From positions 124,001-188,000 of the forward strand of contig JAIXWD010000007.1 in the NCBI GenBank assembly GCA_027482225.1: a DNA stretch of 64,000 nucleotides. The letters run 5' to 3'. The stretch comes from Bacteroidota bacterium. GTDB taxonomy: Bacteria; Bacteroidota; Bacteroidia; UKL13-3. Under the pieces are notes generated by a model. It did not search any database. It was not told the DNA's origin and saw nothing but the letters and a program-made list of their open reading frames with translations. Shown piece after piece: positions 52,601 through 59,707 of the stretch; the first letter of the stretch is position 1; each line of letters starts with the position of its first letter. A program made the position numbers and the translations under genes.

Positions 52601-53705
52601 GAACTATCGAATTAAGCCATGTTGCCGGATCGCTCCAATTTCCACTGGCAATTGTTATAAACTTAGTTGCTGCAGATGTGGTAGCAACTCCATCTGCAGG
52701 AGCAGAAATGCTTTCACGTATTGAATAAACACGCCAATTATATGTTGTATTAGCTAATAATCCTGTTGCATTAAATGTAGTTATGTTTGGGAGAGTAGTG
52801 GCAACAAAAGTATATGTAACACCTCCATCAGTAGACCTATATAAGGCATAACCAATCTCGTTGGCAACATTATTCCAAGACAGTGTCATGCCAGAGGTTG
52901 TTATTGCAGATGCCGTTACACTTCCAGCATCATTTATTGGTGTTGGCTCCCAAGTGTAGGATCTCTGACTACCAGCTGTTGGTCCATTTAAACCAGCTAT
53001 TACCCCGTCAGTTGAATATGTATTTGCTGTACTGTTTGATGTAGAAGCTACATGTGTTGTAGTATTTACGTGCTGGTATATCGTATTGGTAAATTGAAAT
53101 CCAACGTTGAAACTAAGTGGAGCACCAGAAGATACTTTCATTTGACCATAAACATATTCTATGGCTCCGTTTGCTTCGTACAAACGAACTTGAAAAGTAT
53201 TGGTATCATTTACTACATTTGATTGGATAGCCATCCGTAAAAACTCAACTACCAATACACGATTGGGTTGGGTACCTACTAGTTTGCTATGCACCCGCCC
53301 AATAGAACTTGTACCAATTGATGTGGTTGCACCTAAAAAAGGCGCAAGTCTGATACCTGTTGCAGCCAAAAAACCTTGACCCGCAATAGCGAAATTACCT
53401 ATACCAACCCAGCCATTACTGGTGGTGTTAAACTGAGTTTGACGAGTACCGTTCACATAAAAATCAAACCCAATATTTATAAGCGGAGTTGATGTGAAAT
53501 TATTTTGAGAACCACCAATCAAGGTTGTTGTACCTGTATTCATATCAACATCATCAATCAAACTGCCTGCAGTTCGGTTTAAAGATGAAGTAGTGTTGGT
53601 ACTAAAAACATAATTGTTGATACTTTGAGCATTTGCCGAAACGACAAGTGTTAGCAAAGCCATAACCAGGCAAAGCTTTTTTAGTAATGGGTAAAGAATA
53701 TTCAT
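43662..53705 (-). CDS. Giant (~3350 aa) T9SS-exported surface/adhesin-like protein with FN3, beta-helix-like modules and Ig-like repeat array
   Basis: ORF track 43662..53762 (3366 aa). Signal peptide MNILYPLLKKLCLVMALLTLVVSANAQ puts the likely start at 53705. FN3-like segment, three NW..P..W..G.VP modules, 12 Ig-like repeats, C-term VPNPFNDETEITYKT...SGLYFIKISQDGRSRVVKAIKK T9SS domain. Confidence 0.93.
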   Translation of the reverse strand: MNILYPLLKKLCLVMALLTLVVSANAQSINNYVFSTNTTSSLNRTAGSLIDDVDMNTGTTTLIGGSQNNFTSTPLINIGFDFYVNGTRQTQFNTTSNGWVGIGNFAIAGQGFLAATGIRLAPFLGATTSIGTSSIGRVHSKLVGTQPNRVLVVEFLRMAIQSNVVNDTNTFQVRLYEANGAIEYVYGQMKVSSGAPLSFNVGFQFTNTIYQHVNTTTHVASTSNSTANTYSTDGVIAGLNGPTAGSQRSYTWEPTPINDAGSVTASAITTSGMTLSWNNVANEIGYALYRSTDGGVTYTFVATTLPNITTFNATGLLANTTYNWRVYSIRESISAPADGVATTSAATKFITIASGNWSDPATWLNSIVPSSQDSAEISVSHNVVLDAPAISSGTLIVKGTLTYWANNTTQQIFTVNGDVIVESGGNFTAGASTYSPAFGNPFRLNIGGNVANANVSGNLIVNGTLDLAGTGTAVQVGFYGTQNATITGTGTTCELPFILVDKNVVDNTIEVLKIYTQPQPNTLFANTQRIGVVTGTLKISVAVVTNSFSTNNIQLTSNVNGRLWLNNSGINLGMHPAATVGQMFIIGELRIDAGSITVGTGGQSHTVTTNGTIRLNGGTLNILGGLQIVNINSAQLLVEGGRLIIDPQATTSLNVFTNAFVVNSSSGFTFTSGSIEIIDPHAAAGGTSINIISGGSKNITGGTFVIGSDVSTSTSGAFAENTGFGINCNLPISKLYVKNNISASPTRFCRLLNNLTVTDSLVVFSNGYIRTASGTTPYILTSLGNIINNGSIAGVAPGGTTSGSGSLSIEGTTIQNITGSGTAPALSLKIDNPSGVNFNNTSLWALEQLVLQRGNVNNIAGSIGIGAATYRGSLIIGGLNETTTAGSLSTPPTVNTSLGSPNYTYGPAANILQTGSFNEMPAGAITMGTLTVNDVQGATANRAISIINVLNLTQGILNMGNNALTLGTSALNPGTLNRISGLIQLGLTGGAFTRWYATASTPAFDYALGFPLSNGTNERSILLSLNGGSLASGGNLTIRHANVIGFTDISPTFLEGTTTINRRTNTYWKLSSTVTPDIGAGNTLSIRAVGSGVGAITNVSQLAFVKGNAALNGTHQVGSGTVTTPEINRDFSQANVLGGAIFDTLYIGTNSGVNPLSPTITAIATGNWNNPATWESGIIPTNSNSATIATGVNVTIPSGYTAVCNGLSISSGATLTASAGTLNNGGSIIIDGTITVSGTSINIVSSANNGMTINTGGVVTISNGTVNIGQSGGSNRTLLVDNGASLTVTGGILNINGNFAINNGAIFNQSGGDINIDGNSGTAATSTAQGTHLVSINSSLLNCSAGNLTIIDPPHSAIIAGTTNSIRIQVSTGSLVAFSGTHAVRFGNGTSAEIGNANGFVINTRNTAGIVPLQNVVVNSGSATGRWVTTSYTSGTGTHIEGNLTINIGSEFRHVSSAIFAVGGDIVNNGILTCASPLIMGGNGYIINNAQAIGGAGTFRNSITTSTGAFTNLTIDNGNSLTLSSNNLTFGVSGVLALGALKVITNNNTIALTSTGSLTRTSGYVVGNFGKFIALGTNVARTFEIGTITDFLPVTVTYPSVTTAGTIALGLITGDHPQIATSCINASKSVNMNWKLANTGSVTTGGNYTFNFTSGQVDGGTLLSAAKLFVYDGSAWKAGITGTSTATSFAVNGLNTYGDVAIGEITPVPASVTISASATTICTGTNVTFNANIINGGDAPTYQWKLNGVNTVTTPTFASSTLANNDVVTCSIVSNSACVSVTNVNSNTITMIVSPLTVPGSVTGGSTVCSGSNSGLLTLGGQTGAVTKWQSSTNVGFTGATDIANTATTYTSGALTANTYFRAVVQSGACAAANSASTLVTIDALSVAGTITGTNTVCSGTPAGNLTLSGQVGSIVGWEFAVSPFIVFTPISNTTNTQSAGSPTQTTHYRAIVKNGSCAQVTTTAFIITVTPASVGGTVSSNQTICSGGAVTALTLTGNVGLVTKWQSANNVAFTGAIDIANTTTTLTPTGVTSTTYYRAVVQNGSCTPANSSSVLITVNPAPVGGTVSGTASVCSGTSPGTLTLSGHTGTIANWQRNDGGGWVNVTNTTTTYNPGNLTISTRFRAILTSGTCTPDTSVAHLVTVTPTSIGGSVSSNQTICSGGTVAALTLTGNVGLVTKWQSASDALFTTPTDIANTTTTLTPTGVTSTTYYRAVVTSGTCLPANSSSALITVTPASAGGSVSSNQTICSGGTVAALTLTGNVGLVTKWQSASDALFTTPTDIANTTNTLTPTGVTTTTYYRAVVTSGTCLPANSSSALITVNPAPIGGTVSGTASVCSGTSPGALTLSGHTGTIANWQSNSGSGWINVANTTTTYNPGNLTTTTSFRAILTSGICTPDTSVAHTVTVSPVSIGGTVSSNQTICSGSTVAALNLTGNVGLVTKWQSANNVAFLGAVDIANTTTTLTPTGVTTATYFRAVVTVGGCSPANSSSVLISVSPSPIGGAVNGTASVCSGTSPGTLTLSGHTGTIANWQSNSGSGWINVANTTITYNPGNLTTTTSFRAILTSGICTPDTSVAHTVTVSPVSVGGLVSSNQTICSGSTVAALNLTGNIGSVTKWQSANNVSFTGAVDIANTTTTLTPTGVTTTTYYRAVVTNGTCIPVNSSSALITVVPPSAGGVVSSNQTICAGGIVSQLTLSGDTGSVVKWQSASDLLFTTPTDIANTLTTYTPTSVTTSTYYRAVVQNGTCAPSNSSPALITVNPATVAGVVSGTSGICSSGSASLSLTGNQGNVVKWQSAVAPFTLYNDITNTTTSLVSSGLTQTTRFRAVVQNGTCTIENSNEFEVTVTSSGIWLGAVSTSWNAPGNWCGGVPTATTNVVIPAGTLNNPVIDVLTAVANNITVDVGATLTFTGSVNTIDVKGNLIVNGTFNTSGGVVIFSGITPQNVAGITYDTLRMNGSGLKSLTGNAIVSGAMDLVSGNLQLGNFNLVLGGSATASGNASSYIITNGSGSYTRNALGSSPRIFAVGTTTSYTPMLITNSGTVDDISVKVIDGIFNSYIGEVGSGAPISANVVNKSYIVKEDIAGGSLLDIIFNWNSSDELGINRVQTVAARHNGGVWSNISGAPAPAVGSNPFSFNVSGVTNLGILGLGDISSPLPVKLIGFTAKLEKGTTKLNWITASEINNSYFDIERSLDGHLFTKVGTLKAKGNSSGRADYNFVDASSVEVLKNANVLYYRLKQVDISGKSDYSNVLSVSQFENTIFEVIATVPNPFNDETEITYKTSNISKVDVQITDAFGKLVKNETVMPVLGANNLKIQLDDLNASGLYFIKISQDGRSRVVKAIKK
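45160..48330 (-). repeat. Array of 12 tandem ~88-aa (~264 bp) Ig-like repeats within the giant protein
   Basis: Units of form P.s.GG.VSSNQTICSGGTVAALTLTGNVGLVTKWQSA...DIANTTTTLTPTGVT.TTYYRAVVTSGTC.PANSSSALITV; two subtypes (A and B). Confidence 0.93.
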
Positions 53706-53816
53706 ATGTGTGTTGTTGTAGTCTTTTAGTTGAGGCTTGAAAAAATTGCTATACTTGTTCATTTAATTGTCGCATTTTTGCGATTGACAATTTTACCACT
53801 ATTTATTGAATTTACA

Positions 53817-56183
53817 ATGACTTTTATCAACTCTGTCTCCCCTATTATCCGCGGACTTGTCGCATTTTTATTGCTCTGTATTTTTGAAATGCCTAAAGTT
53901 ATGGCTCAAACACCTCAAAAAGCATTGAAATACAATATAAATATTGACGCAAGGAATGTTTTCACAAGCGGTATTCAGGCAAATACTAAAATTTTCTTAA
54001 GAAAATTAAATAATGACTCTATTATAGCTTTTAACCTTTTGAAACTTAATGTTGATAGTGTTTATGTTAACCATAATTTATGTTCATTTCAAAAAAATGA
54101 CTCTACAGTATTAATTAAAATACCATTTCAATCTAAAACGGGTGACTCATTAACAGTTGATATTTTTTATAAAGGCATGCCCCAAAAAGATGCGCTTTGG
54201 GGTGGATTTTACATAAGTGGAACATATGCTTTTAACATGGGAGTTGGTTTTCAATCTAAACCGCATAATTTTGGACGAGCTTGGTTTCCTTGCTTTGATA
54301 ATTTCACCGACCGAGCTTTGTATAGAGTTGAAGTTACCACAGCTCAAACATTTACCGCAGTATGTGGTGGTTTGCTAATAGATGATACAACTTATTCAGA
54401 CGGTTCAATTAAATGGACTTGGGAACTTAATCAACCCATACCTACATACTTAGCTAGTATTGCAATTGGAAAATACACCTTATTGAAGCATACTTTTACA
54501 GGTAAGTTTGGTACCTTGCCCGTTTGGCTTGCCGTAGAACCCAAAGATACAGTAAAGTTAAATGCATCTTTTATTAAATTAAACAACGCAATTTCATGTT
54601 TCGAAGAGCGATTTGGTCCATTTCTTTTTGATAGAGTTGGCTTTGTGGGTGTACCATTTAATTCGGGCGCTATGGAACATGCTGCAAATATAGCCTATCC
54701 ACTATATGCAATTGATGGAACATTGAACTATGAGACTTTAATGGCACATGAATTATCTCATCATTGGTGGGGTAATTTAACAACATGTGAAACAGCCGAA
54801 GATATGTGGCTTAATGAAGGCTGGGCGAGTTTTTGTGAGGCTTTATTTTTAGAATGTGTGTATAGCGAATCTAACTACCAAAATAACATGCGAGAAAAAC
54901 TAAATGAAGTATTGCTTACTGCCCCTGCAAACGATAAAGGTTATAAAGCAGTTAGTGGTGTTCCGCACGAACAAACTTATGGTACAACAGTATACAAAAA
55001 AGGCGCGTTAATGGCCAATGCTTTAAGATCTACAATGGGCGATTCAGCGTTTTTTGCAGCTTGTAAAAGTTACCTTGATATATATAAATTTAACCATGCC
55101 AATAGCTTAAATTTACGTAACGAATTTCAACGATTTACTGATAAAGATTTAACCTTCTTTTTTAACCAATACATTTTTCAAAAAGGCCATTATGATGTTG
55201 TTGTATTTTCAAGTGTAAAAAAAGAATCAAAACTTACATTACAGTTAATGGAACTTAAACGTTACAAAACTGAAAAGCACAGTAGCATGAATGTAACGGT
55301 TAACCTGCATTATACAGATAAAACAATACAAACACTGATGGCTACATTAACCAATGGTGAAGGTAATATTTCAATAAATATCCCCAATGGCAAAACACTA
55401 AATTATGTGACCATAGATGATGAAACTAAATATGCTTTAGGATATACATCAGAAACCAAAACAATAAAAAATAAGGGGTTAATTAACTTTACCAATGCCC
55501 TATTAAGCATCAATACACAAAACATAACCGATTCGGTTTTAATAAATGTGCAACACCATTGGGTTGGACCAAGTGTAGGCGATTTACGTAAACAAGGTAT
55601 TCGAATTAGTAATGAACGTTATTGGAGTGTGCGCGGACAATTTCCAGTATCCTTTTCTACCTGGGCCTTTTTTAGTTATAACGGTACATCTCAAAATTAC
55701 TTAGATGAAGATCTTTTAAAGAATGTATTAACCGAAGATAGTTTGGTTTTACTTTATCGTGCAGATGAAAATAGTGAATGGCGTGTTATTAGTATTCCTA
55801 GTGAAGCAACATACCAACCCGGAGGAAACCTAAAAGATAAATTAGGCAGGTTTTGGTTGACTAAATTAATACCTGGAGATTACGCTTTTGGTATACGCGA
55901 CCAAAGTGTGGTGGGTTTAAAATCAAACACCAAAGAAACTGGCTTAAATCTTATGCCAAACCCTGTTGATGATGTTTTAACTTTGGCACTACCCGATTTC
56001 GAAACTTTTTCAAATGCCCGTATTTTAGTTTCGGATAATAATGGAAATGAAGTAATAAAAACGGATGTTAATACCAATCAAAACAGCTATTTGTTAAATG
56101 TAAAAAAGTTAAAATCAGGATTGTATTATTTGGTAATTGAAAACAATAAAATGCGCTACACAACCCGTTTTATTAAATCATAA
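53817..56183 (+). CDS. M1 family metallopeptidase with T9SS type-A sorting domain
   Basis: ORF track start is 53730 but the signal peptide begins at ATG 53817 (MTFINSVSPIIRGLVAFLLLCIFEMPKVMAQ). GAMEHAANIAYP, HELSHHWWGNL...NEGWASFCE; C-term LNLMPNPVDDVLTLAL. Confidence 0.93.
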   Translation: MTFINSVSPIIRGLVAFLLLCIFEMPKVMAQTPQKALKYNINIDARNVFTSGIQANTKIFLRKLNNDSIIAFNLLKLNVDSVYVNHNLCSFQKNDSTVLIKIPFQSKTGDSLTVDIFYKGMPQKDALWGGFYISGTYAFNMGVGFQSKPHNFGRAWFPCFDNFTDRALYRVEVTTAQTFTAVCGGLLIDDTTYSDGSIKWTWELNQPIPTYLASIAIGKYTLLKHTFTGKFGTLPVWLAVEPKDTVKLNASFIKLNNAISCFEERFGPFLFDRVGFVGVPFNSGAMEHAANIAYPLYAIDGTLNYETLMAHELSHHWWGNLTTCETAEDMWLNEGWASFCEALFLECVYSESNYQNNMREKLNEVLLTAPANDKGYKAVSGVPHEQTYGTTVYKKGALMANALRSTMGDSAFFAACKSYLDIYKFNHANSLNLRNEFQRFTDKDLTFFFNQYIFQKGHYDVVVFSSVKKESKLTLQLMELKRYKTEKHSSMNVTVNLHYTDKTIQTLMATLTNGEGNISINIPNGKTLNYVTIDDETKYALGYTSETKTIKNKGLINFTNALLSINTQNITDSVLINVQHHWVGPSVGDLRKQGIRISNERYWSVRGQFPVSFSTWAFFSYNGTSQNYLDEDLLKNVLTEDSLVLLYRADENSEWRVISIPSEATYQPGGNLKDKLGRFWLTKLIPGDYAFGIRDQSVVGLKSNTKETGLNLMPNPVDDVLTLALPDFETFSNARILVSDNNGNEVIKTDVNTNQNSYLLNVKKLKSGLYYLVIENNKMRYTTRFIKS

Positions 56184-56401
56184 CATCAACAAATGCCTCT
56201 TTATTTGATAGGCAAGTTAAGCTTAAACCTCTTATATAGTTCTATTATTGCAGCTCTTGTTATACTAATTTAACTAACATTATTACAGGCATTTATAATC
56301 GTATTTTTACACTTATTATACCGTTTTACAAAATACGTACATTAGGTATTACATTTGCTAAAATTATAAATGAACAAACAACAATACATACTTATATACA
56401 C

Positions 56402-57307
56402 ATGAAAAACATTACTGTAATTGGATCGGGAACAATGGGCAATGGAATTGCGCACGTTTTTGCACAAAATAACTACAAAGTTAGTTTGGTTGATGTAAAT
56501 GAAAGCGCATTAAAAAAAGCAGTTGAAACCATTGGGAAAAACCTTGATAGACAAGTAAGCAAAGGCCAATTAACTGAAGCAGATAAAGATATGGCGCTTG
56601 CTAACCTTACTGTTTATACCAATATAAAAGAAGGTGCTGAAAATGCAGATTTAGTGATTGAAGCTGCTACCGAAAACATGAATATTAAGTTGGATATTTT
56701 TCGTAAGCTAGATGAAATTGCACCTTCACATTGTATTTTGGCATCCAATACATCATCTATTTCTATTACCAAAATAGCCTCGGTTACTAAAAGAGCTGAT
56801 AAAGTAATTGGTATGCACTTTATGAATCCAGTGCCAGTAATGAAATTGGTTGAAATCATTAATGGATACAAAACCTCTGCAGAGATTACTAAAACCATAA
56901 CCGATTTGTCTAAAGCCATTGGTAAAGTTCCAGCTTCTAGCAACGATTATCCTGGTTTTATAGCCAACCGTATTTTAATGCCAATGATTAATGAGGCCAT
57001 TATTAGTTTACATGAAGGTGTTGGTGGAGTTGAAGAAATTGATACCGTAATGAAATTAGGTATGGCTCATCCTATGGGGCCATTGCAACTTGCCGATTTT
57101 ATTGGCTTAGATGTTTGTTTGGCCATATTAAATGTACTACATAATGGATTCGGTAATCCTAAATATGCACCATGCCCATTATTGGTAAACATGGTTACAG
57201 CTGGTAATTTAGGTATTAAATCGGGCGAAGGTTTTTACAAACATACCCCGGGTAGCAAAGAGTTAACGGTATCGCCAATGTTTGCTAATATCAAAGCAGG
57301 TAACTAA
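56402..57307 (+). CDS. 3-hydroxyacyl-CoA (3-hydroxybutyryl-CoA) dehydrogenase
   Basis: VIGSGTMGNGIAHVFAQNNYKV, ASNTSSISITKIAS, GMHFMNPVPVMKLVEII, NRILMPMINEA. Confidence 0.96.
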   Translation: MKNITVIGSGTMGNGIAHVFAQNNYKVSLVDVNESALKKAVETIGKNLDRQVSKGQLTEADKDMALANLTVYTNIKEGAENADLVIEAATENMNIKLDIFRKLDEIAPSHCILASNTSSISITKIASVTKRADKVIGMHFMNPVPVMKLVEIINGYKTSAEITKTITDLSKAIGKVPASSNDYPGFIANRILMPMINEAIISLHEGVGGVEEIDTVMKLGMAHPMGPLQLADFIGLDVCLAILNVLHNGFGNPKYAPCPLLVNMVTAGNLGIKSGEGFYKHTPGSKELTVSPMFANIKAGN

Positions 57308-57326
57308 ATAACTTATAAAATATTTC

Positions 57327-57362
57327 AAGGCCGTTTCTTAATTATTGAAACGGCCTTTTTTT
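57327..57362 (+). terminator. Rho-independent terminator of the hydroxyacyl-CoA dehydrogenase gene
   Basis: AAGGCCGTTTC...GAAACGGCCTT + T-tract. Confidence 0.92.
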
Positions 57363-57407
57363 ATGGCTAAACTATTCACTTTCAATATTCGTCTTCTTGT
57401 AGCTCGA

Positions 57408-58919
57408 CTATTTGCTTTCAAAATAACCTCCATAATCCTCATCATCCGAATCTTTTCCCGTGTTTAACATACCACTCATAATATCTTTAAATACGGGCCC
57501 TGATACATCATTTGTTTTACTAATTTGACTAAGTTCTGCCAAACCATGTAATACAAATTCCATCATAAACAACAACTCTTGTTTGCTTTGTTTACCTACA
57601 TGATGCTGAACAAAATCATTAAGTCCCGCTACTTCCAATAACATCTTTTCGTACTCTGAGTCGCTGGTGGTATTTGTAATGTACAATTGGTTACCATCAT
57701 TAAACCATGCGATGATTTTAGCATACGGATTGGCTTGTTTCGCACGTTTGGCTTTTTCAGGATTAGCAAATTGCTTTTCGAAAGCGCTACGAATGGCCTT
57801 ACCAATTAAACTATAAGCCACACTTGATGAACCTTCTAATTCACCCTCATACACCAATTCTACCTTGCCAGTAATGGCAGGAATGGCTCCGTATAAATCC
57901 TGTATGCGTGTATAGGTTTGTTTTTCTTTGTTAATTAGCATACGCCTTTCGGCAAAGCTAAATAAGTTTTCTAAAGCACTGATGGTTAACCTAGCTGATA
58001 CACCACTTTTTTGATCAATCAACTCACTTTTACGTGCCTCCATGGCAACCTCTTCCACCAATACATACATTAAAGGATTTGATTGAATGAACTTTTGTTG
58101 TGTTTCAGAAAGTTTGGCTTCTTGTTGTGTTATGGCTAATGAAGTTTCAATTTCTTTTGGATAATGGGTTAATATTTGGCTATCTATTCTATCTTTAAGC
58201 GGTGTAACAATACTACCCCTATTGGTGTAATCTTCAGGATTTGCTGTAAATACAAACTGTACATCCAATGGCAATCGCAATTTAAAACCACGTATTTGCA
58301 AATCGCCCTCTTGTAAAATATTAAACAATGAAACTTGAATGCGTGCCTGCAAATCGGGTAACTCATTTATTACAAAAATACATCTGTGCGAACGCGGAAT
58401 TAGTCCATAATGAATAACCCGCTCATCCGCGTATGTTAGTTTTAAAGAGGCTGCTTTAATGGGATCCACATCACCAATTAAATCGGCAACAGTTACATCT
58501 GGTGTGGCCAATTTCTCGGTGTACCTTTCGTCTCTATGTATCCAATCAATTGGAGTTTTATCACCCAAATCGTTGATTAAATCTACGGCATACCTACTTA
58601 ATGGCTTTAAAGGATCGTCATTTACTTCACTACCTTTTATAATAGGCATGTAATCATCTAAAAGGTTTACCATTAAACGAGCCATTCTGGTTTTAGCTTG
58701 CCCACGTAATCCCAATAAAATCATGTTATGTTTTGACAAAATCGCTGTGTGTATTTGTGGCAAAACAGTTTCGTCATATCCTTTTATTTCGGCAAAAGGA
58801 TTAACTCCACTTTGCAAAAACGCAATTAAATTATCACGCATTTCTTCCTTTACACTCTTGCTTTTGTATCCTTCTTTTTTAAGCGCGCCTAAGGTTTTAG
58901 GCAAATTAATTTTAATCAT
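57408..58919 (-). CDS. MoxR/magnesium-chelatase ChlI-like AAA+ ATPase
   Basis: MILLGLRGQAKTRMARLMVNLL (Walker A variant), CIFVINELPDLQARIQVSLFNILQEGDLQIRG, VFTANPEDYTNRG. Confidence 0.9.
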   Translation of the reverse strand: MIKINLPKTLGALKKEGYKSKSVKEEMRDNLIAFLQSGVNPFAEIKGYDETVLPQIHTAILSKHNMILLGLRGQAKTRMARLMVNLLDDYMPIIKGSEVNDDPLKPLSRYAVDLINDLGDKTPIDWIHRDERYTEKLATPDVTVADLIGDVDPIKAASLKLTYADERVIHYGLIPRSHRCIFVINELPDLQARIQVSLFNILQEGDLQIRGFKLRLPLDVQFVFTANPEDYTNRGSIVTPLKDRIDSQILTHYPKEIETSLAITQQEAKLSETQQKFIQSNPLMYVLVEEVAMEARKSELIDQKSGVSARLTISALENLFSFAERRMLINKEKQTYTRIQDLYGAIPAITGKVELVYEGELEGSSSVAYSLIGKAIRSAFEKQFANPEKAKRAKQANPYAKIIAWFNDGNQLYITNTTSDSEYEKMLLEVAGLNDFVQHHVGKQSKQELLFMMEFVLHGLAELSQISKTNDVSGPVFKDIMSGMLNTGKDSDDEDYGGYFESK

Positions 58920-58946
58920 TTTGTTGTTATTGTATATAAATTAGGG

Positions 58947-59318
58947 TTAAAGCGCTTCAAACGGGTAAAAAGCATCTTCAATATGTTCAATTTCAAATTT
59001 GCTTTCGTTTTTAACAACCGCAATAATATCAAAACGCACGGAGGAGGTAATTTGATTTTCTTCTAAAAAATTTTCTGCTGCTAAACGTATATTTTTTTGC
59101 TTTGCTTTTCCTACAGCCTGCTCTGGATAAGCCATTTGGTCGCTAGTTCTTGTTTTTACTTCTACAAAAATAATTTCATTGTTGTATTCACAAACTACAT
59201 CTACTTCAACCCTAGCATAGGTATAATTACGTACCAAAATTTTATATCCCTTACGTTCCAGGTATCCTGCAGCAATATCTTCGCCTAGTTTACCAAACTG
59301 TTTATTGTGGTTACTCAT
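58947..59318 (-). CDS. YraN family (UPF0102) endonuclease-like protein
   Basis: GEDIAAGYLERKGYKILVRNYTYARVEVDVVCEYNNEIIFVEVKTR. Confidence 0.94.
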   Translation of the reverse strand: MSNHNKQFGKLGEDIAAGYLERKGYKILVRNYTYARVEVDVVCEYNNEIIFVEVKTRTSDQMAYPEQAVGKAKQKNIRLAAENFLEENQITSSVRFDIIAVVKNESKFEIEHIEDAFYPFEAL

Positions 59319-59338
59319 TAGTTAAATTTAATAAACAT

Positions 59339-59707
59339 CTAGAAGGTATAACTAAGTATTTTGGGAATAAAAATAATAAGACCGATGAGTAAAGCAGCAA
59401 TAGAAACTACCAAAACAGCACCAGCAGCTAAATCTTTAACCCTACCTGCAATAACATGTTGTTGTGGCGAAACTAAGTTAACCAATTGTTCGAAAGCTGT
59501 GTTAAAAATTTCGGCTGCAATTACAATACCAATACTTGAAAAAAGTATGCACCACTCGGTGCTATTAATATTAAAAAACCAACCTGCAACTGTTACTAAA
59601 AGTGCAGCAAGTAAATGAAATCGCATGTGTTTTTCTGACCTAATGGCATATAAAATCCCATTCCATGCATGCGTAAAACTCTTCATTTCCGATTTCATCA
59701 AACTCAA
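59339..59707 (-). CDS. Diacylglycerol kinase / undecaprenol kinase-like
   Basis: FTHAWNGILYAIRSEKHMRFHLLAA, EIFNTAFEQLVNLVSPQQH, KDLAAGAVLV. Listed start is TTG; ATG at 59698 is more likely. Confidence 0.92.
   Translation of the reverse strand: MSLMKSEMKSFTHAWNGILYAIRSEKHMRFHLLAALLVTVAGWFFNINSTEWCILFSSIGIVIAAEIFNTAFEQLVNLVSPQQHVIAGRVKDLAAGAVLVVSIAALLIGLIIFIPKILSYTF

Noticed and set aside
53706-53816. Overlap of the giant gene and M1 peptidase ORFs (53730-53762)
   Set aside because: Both ORF-track starts are over-extended; signal peptides place the starts at 53705 (-) and 53817 (+), leaving a normal divergent gap.
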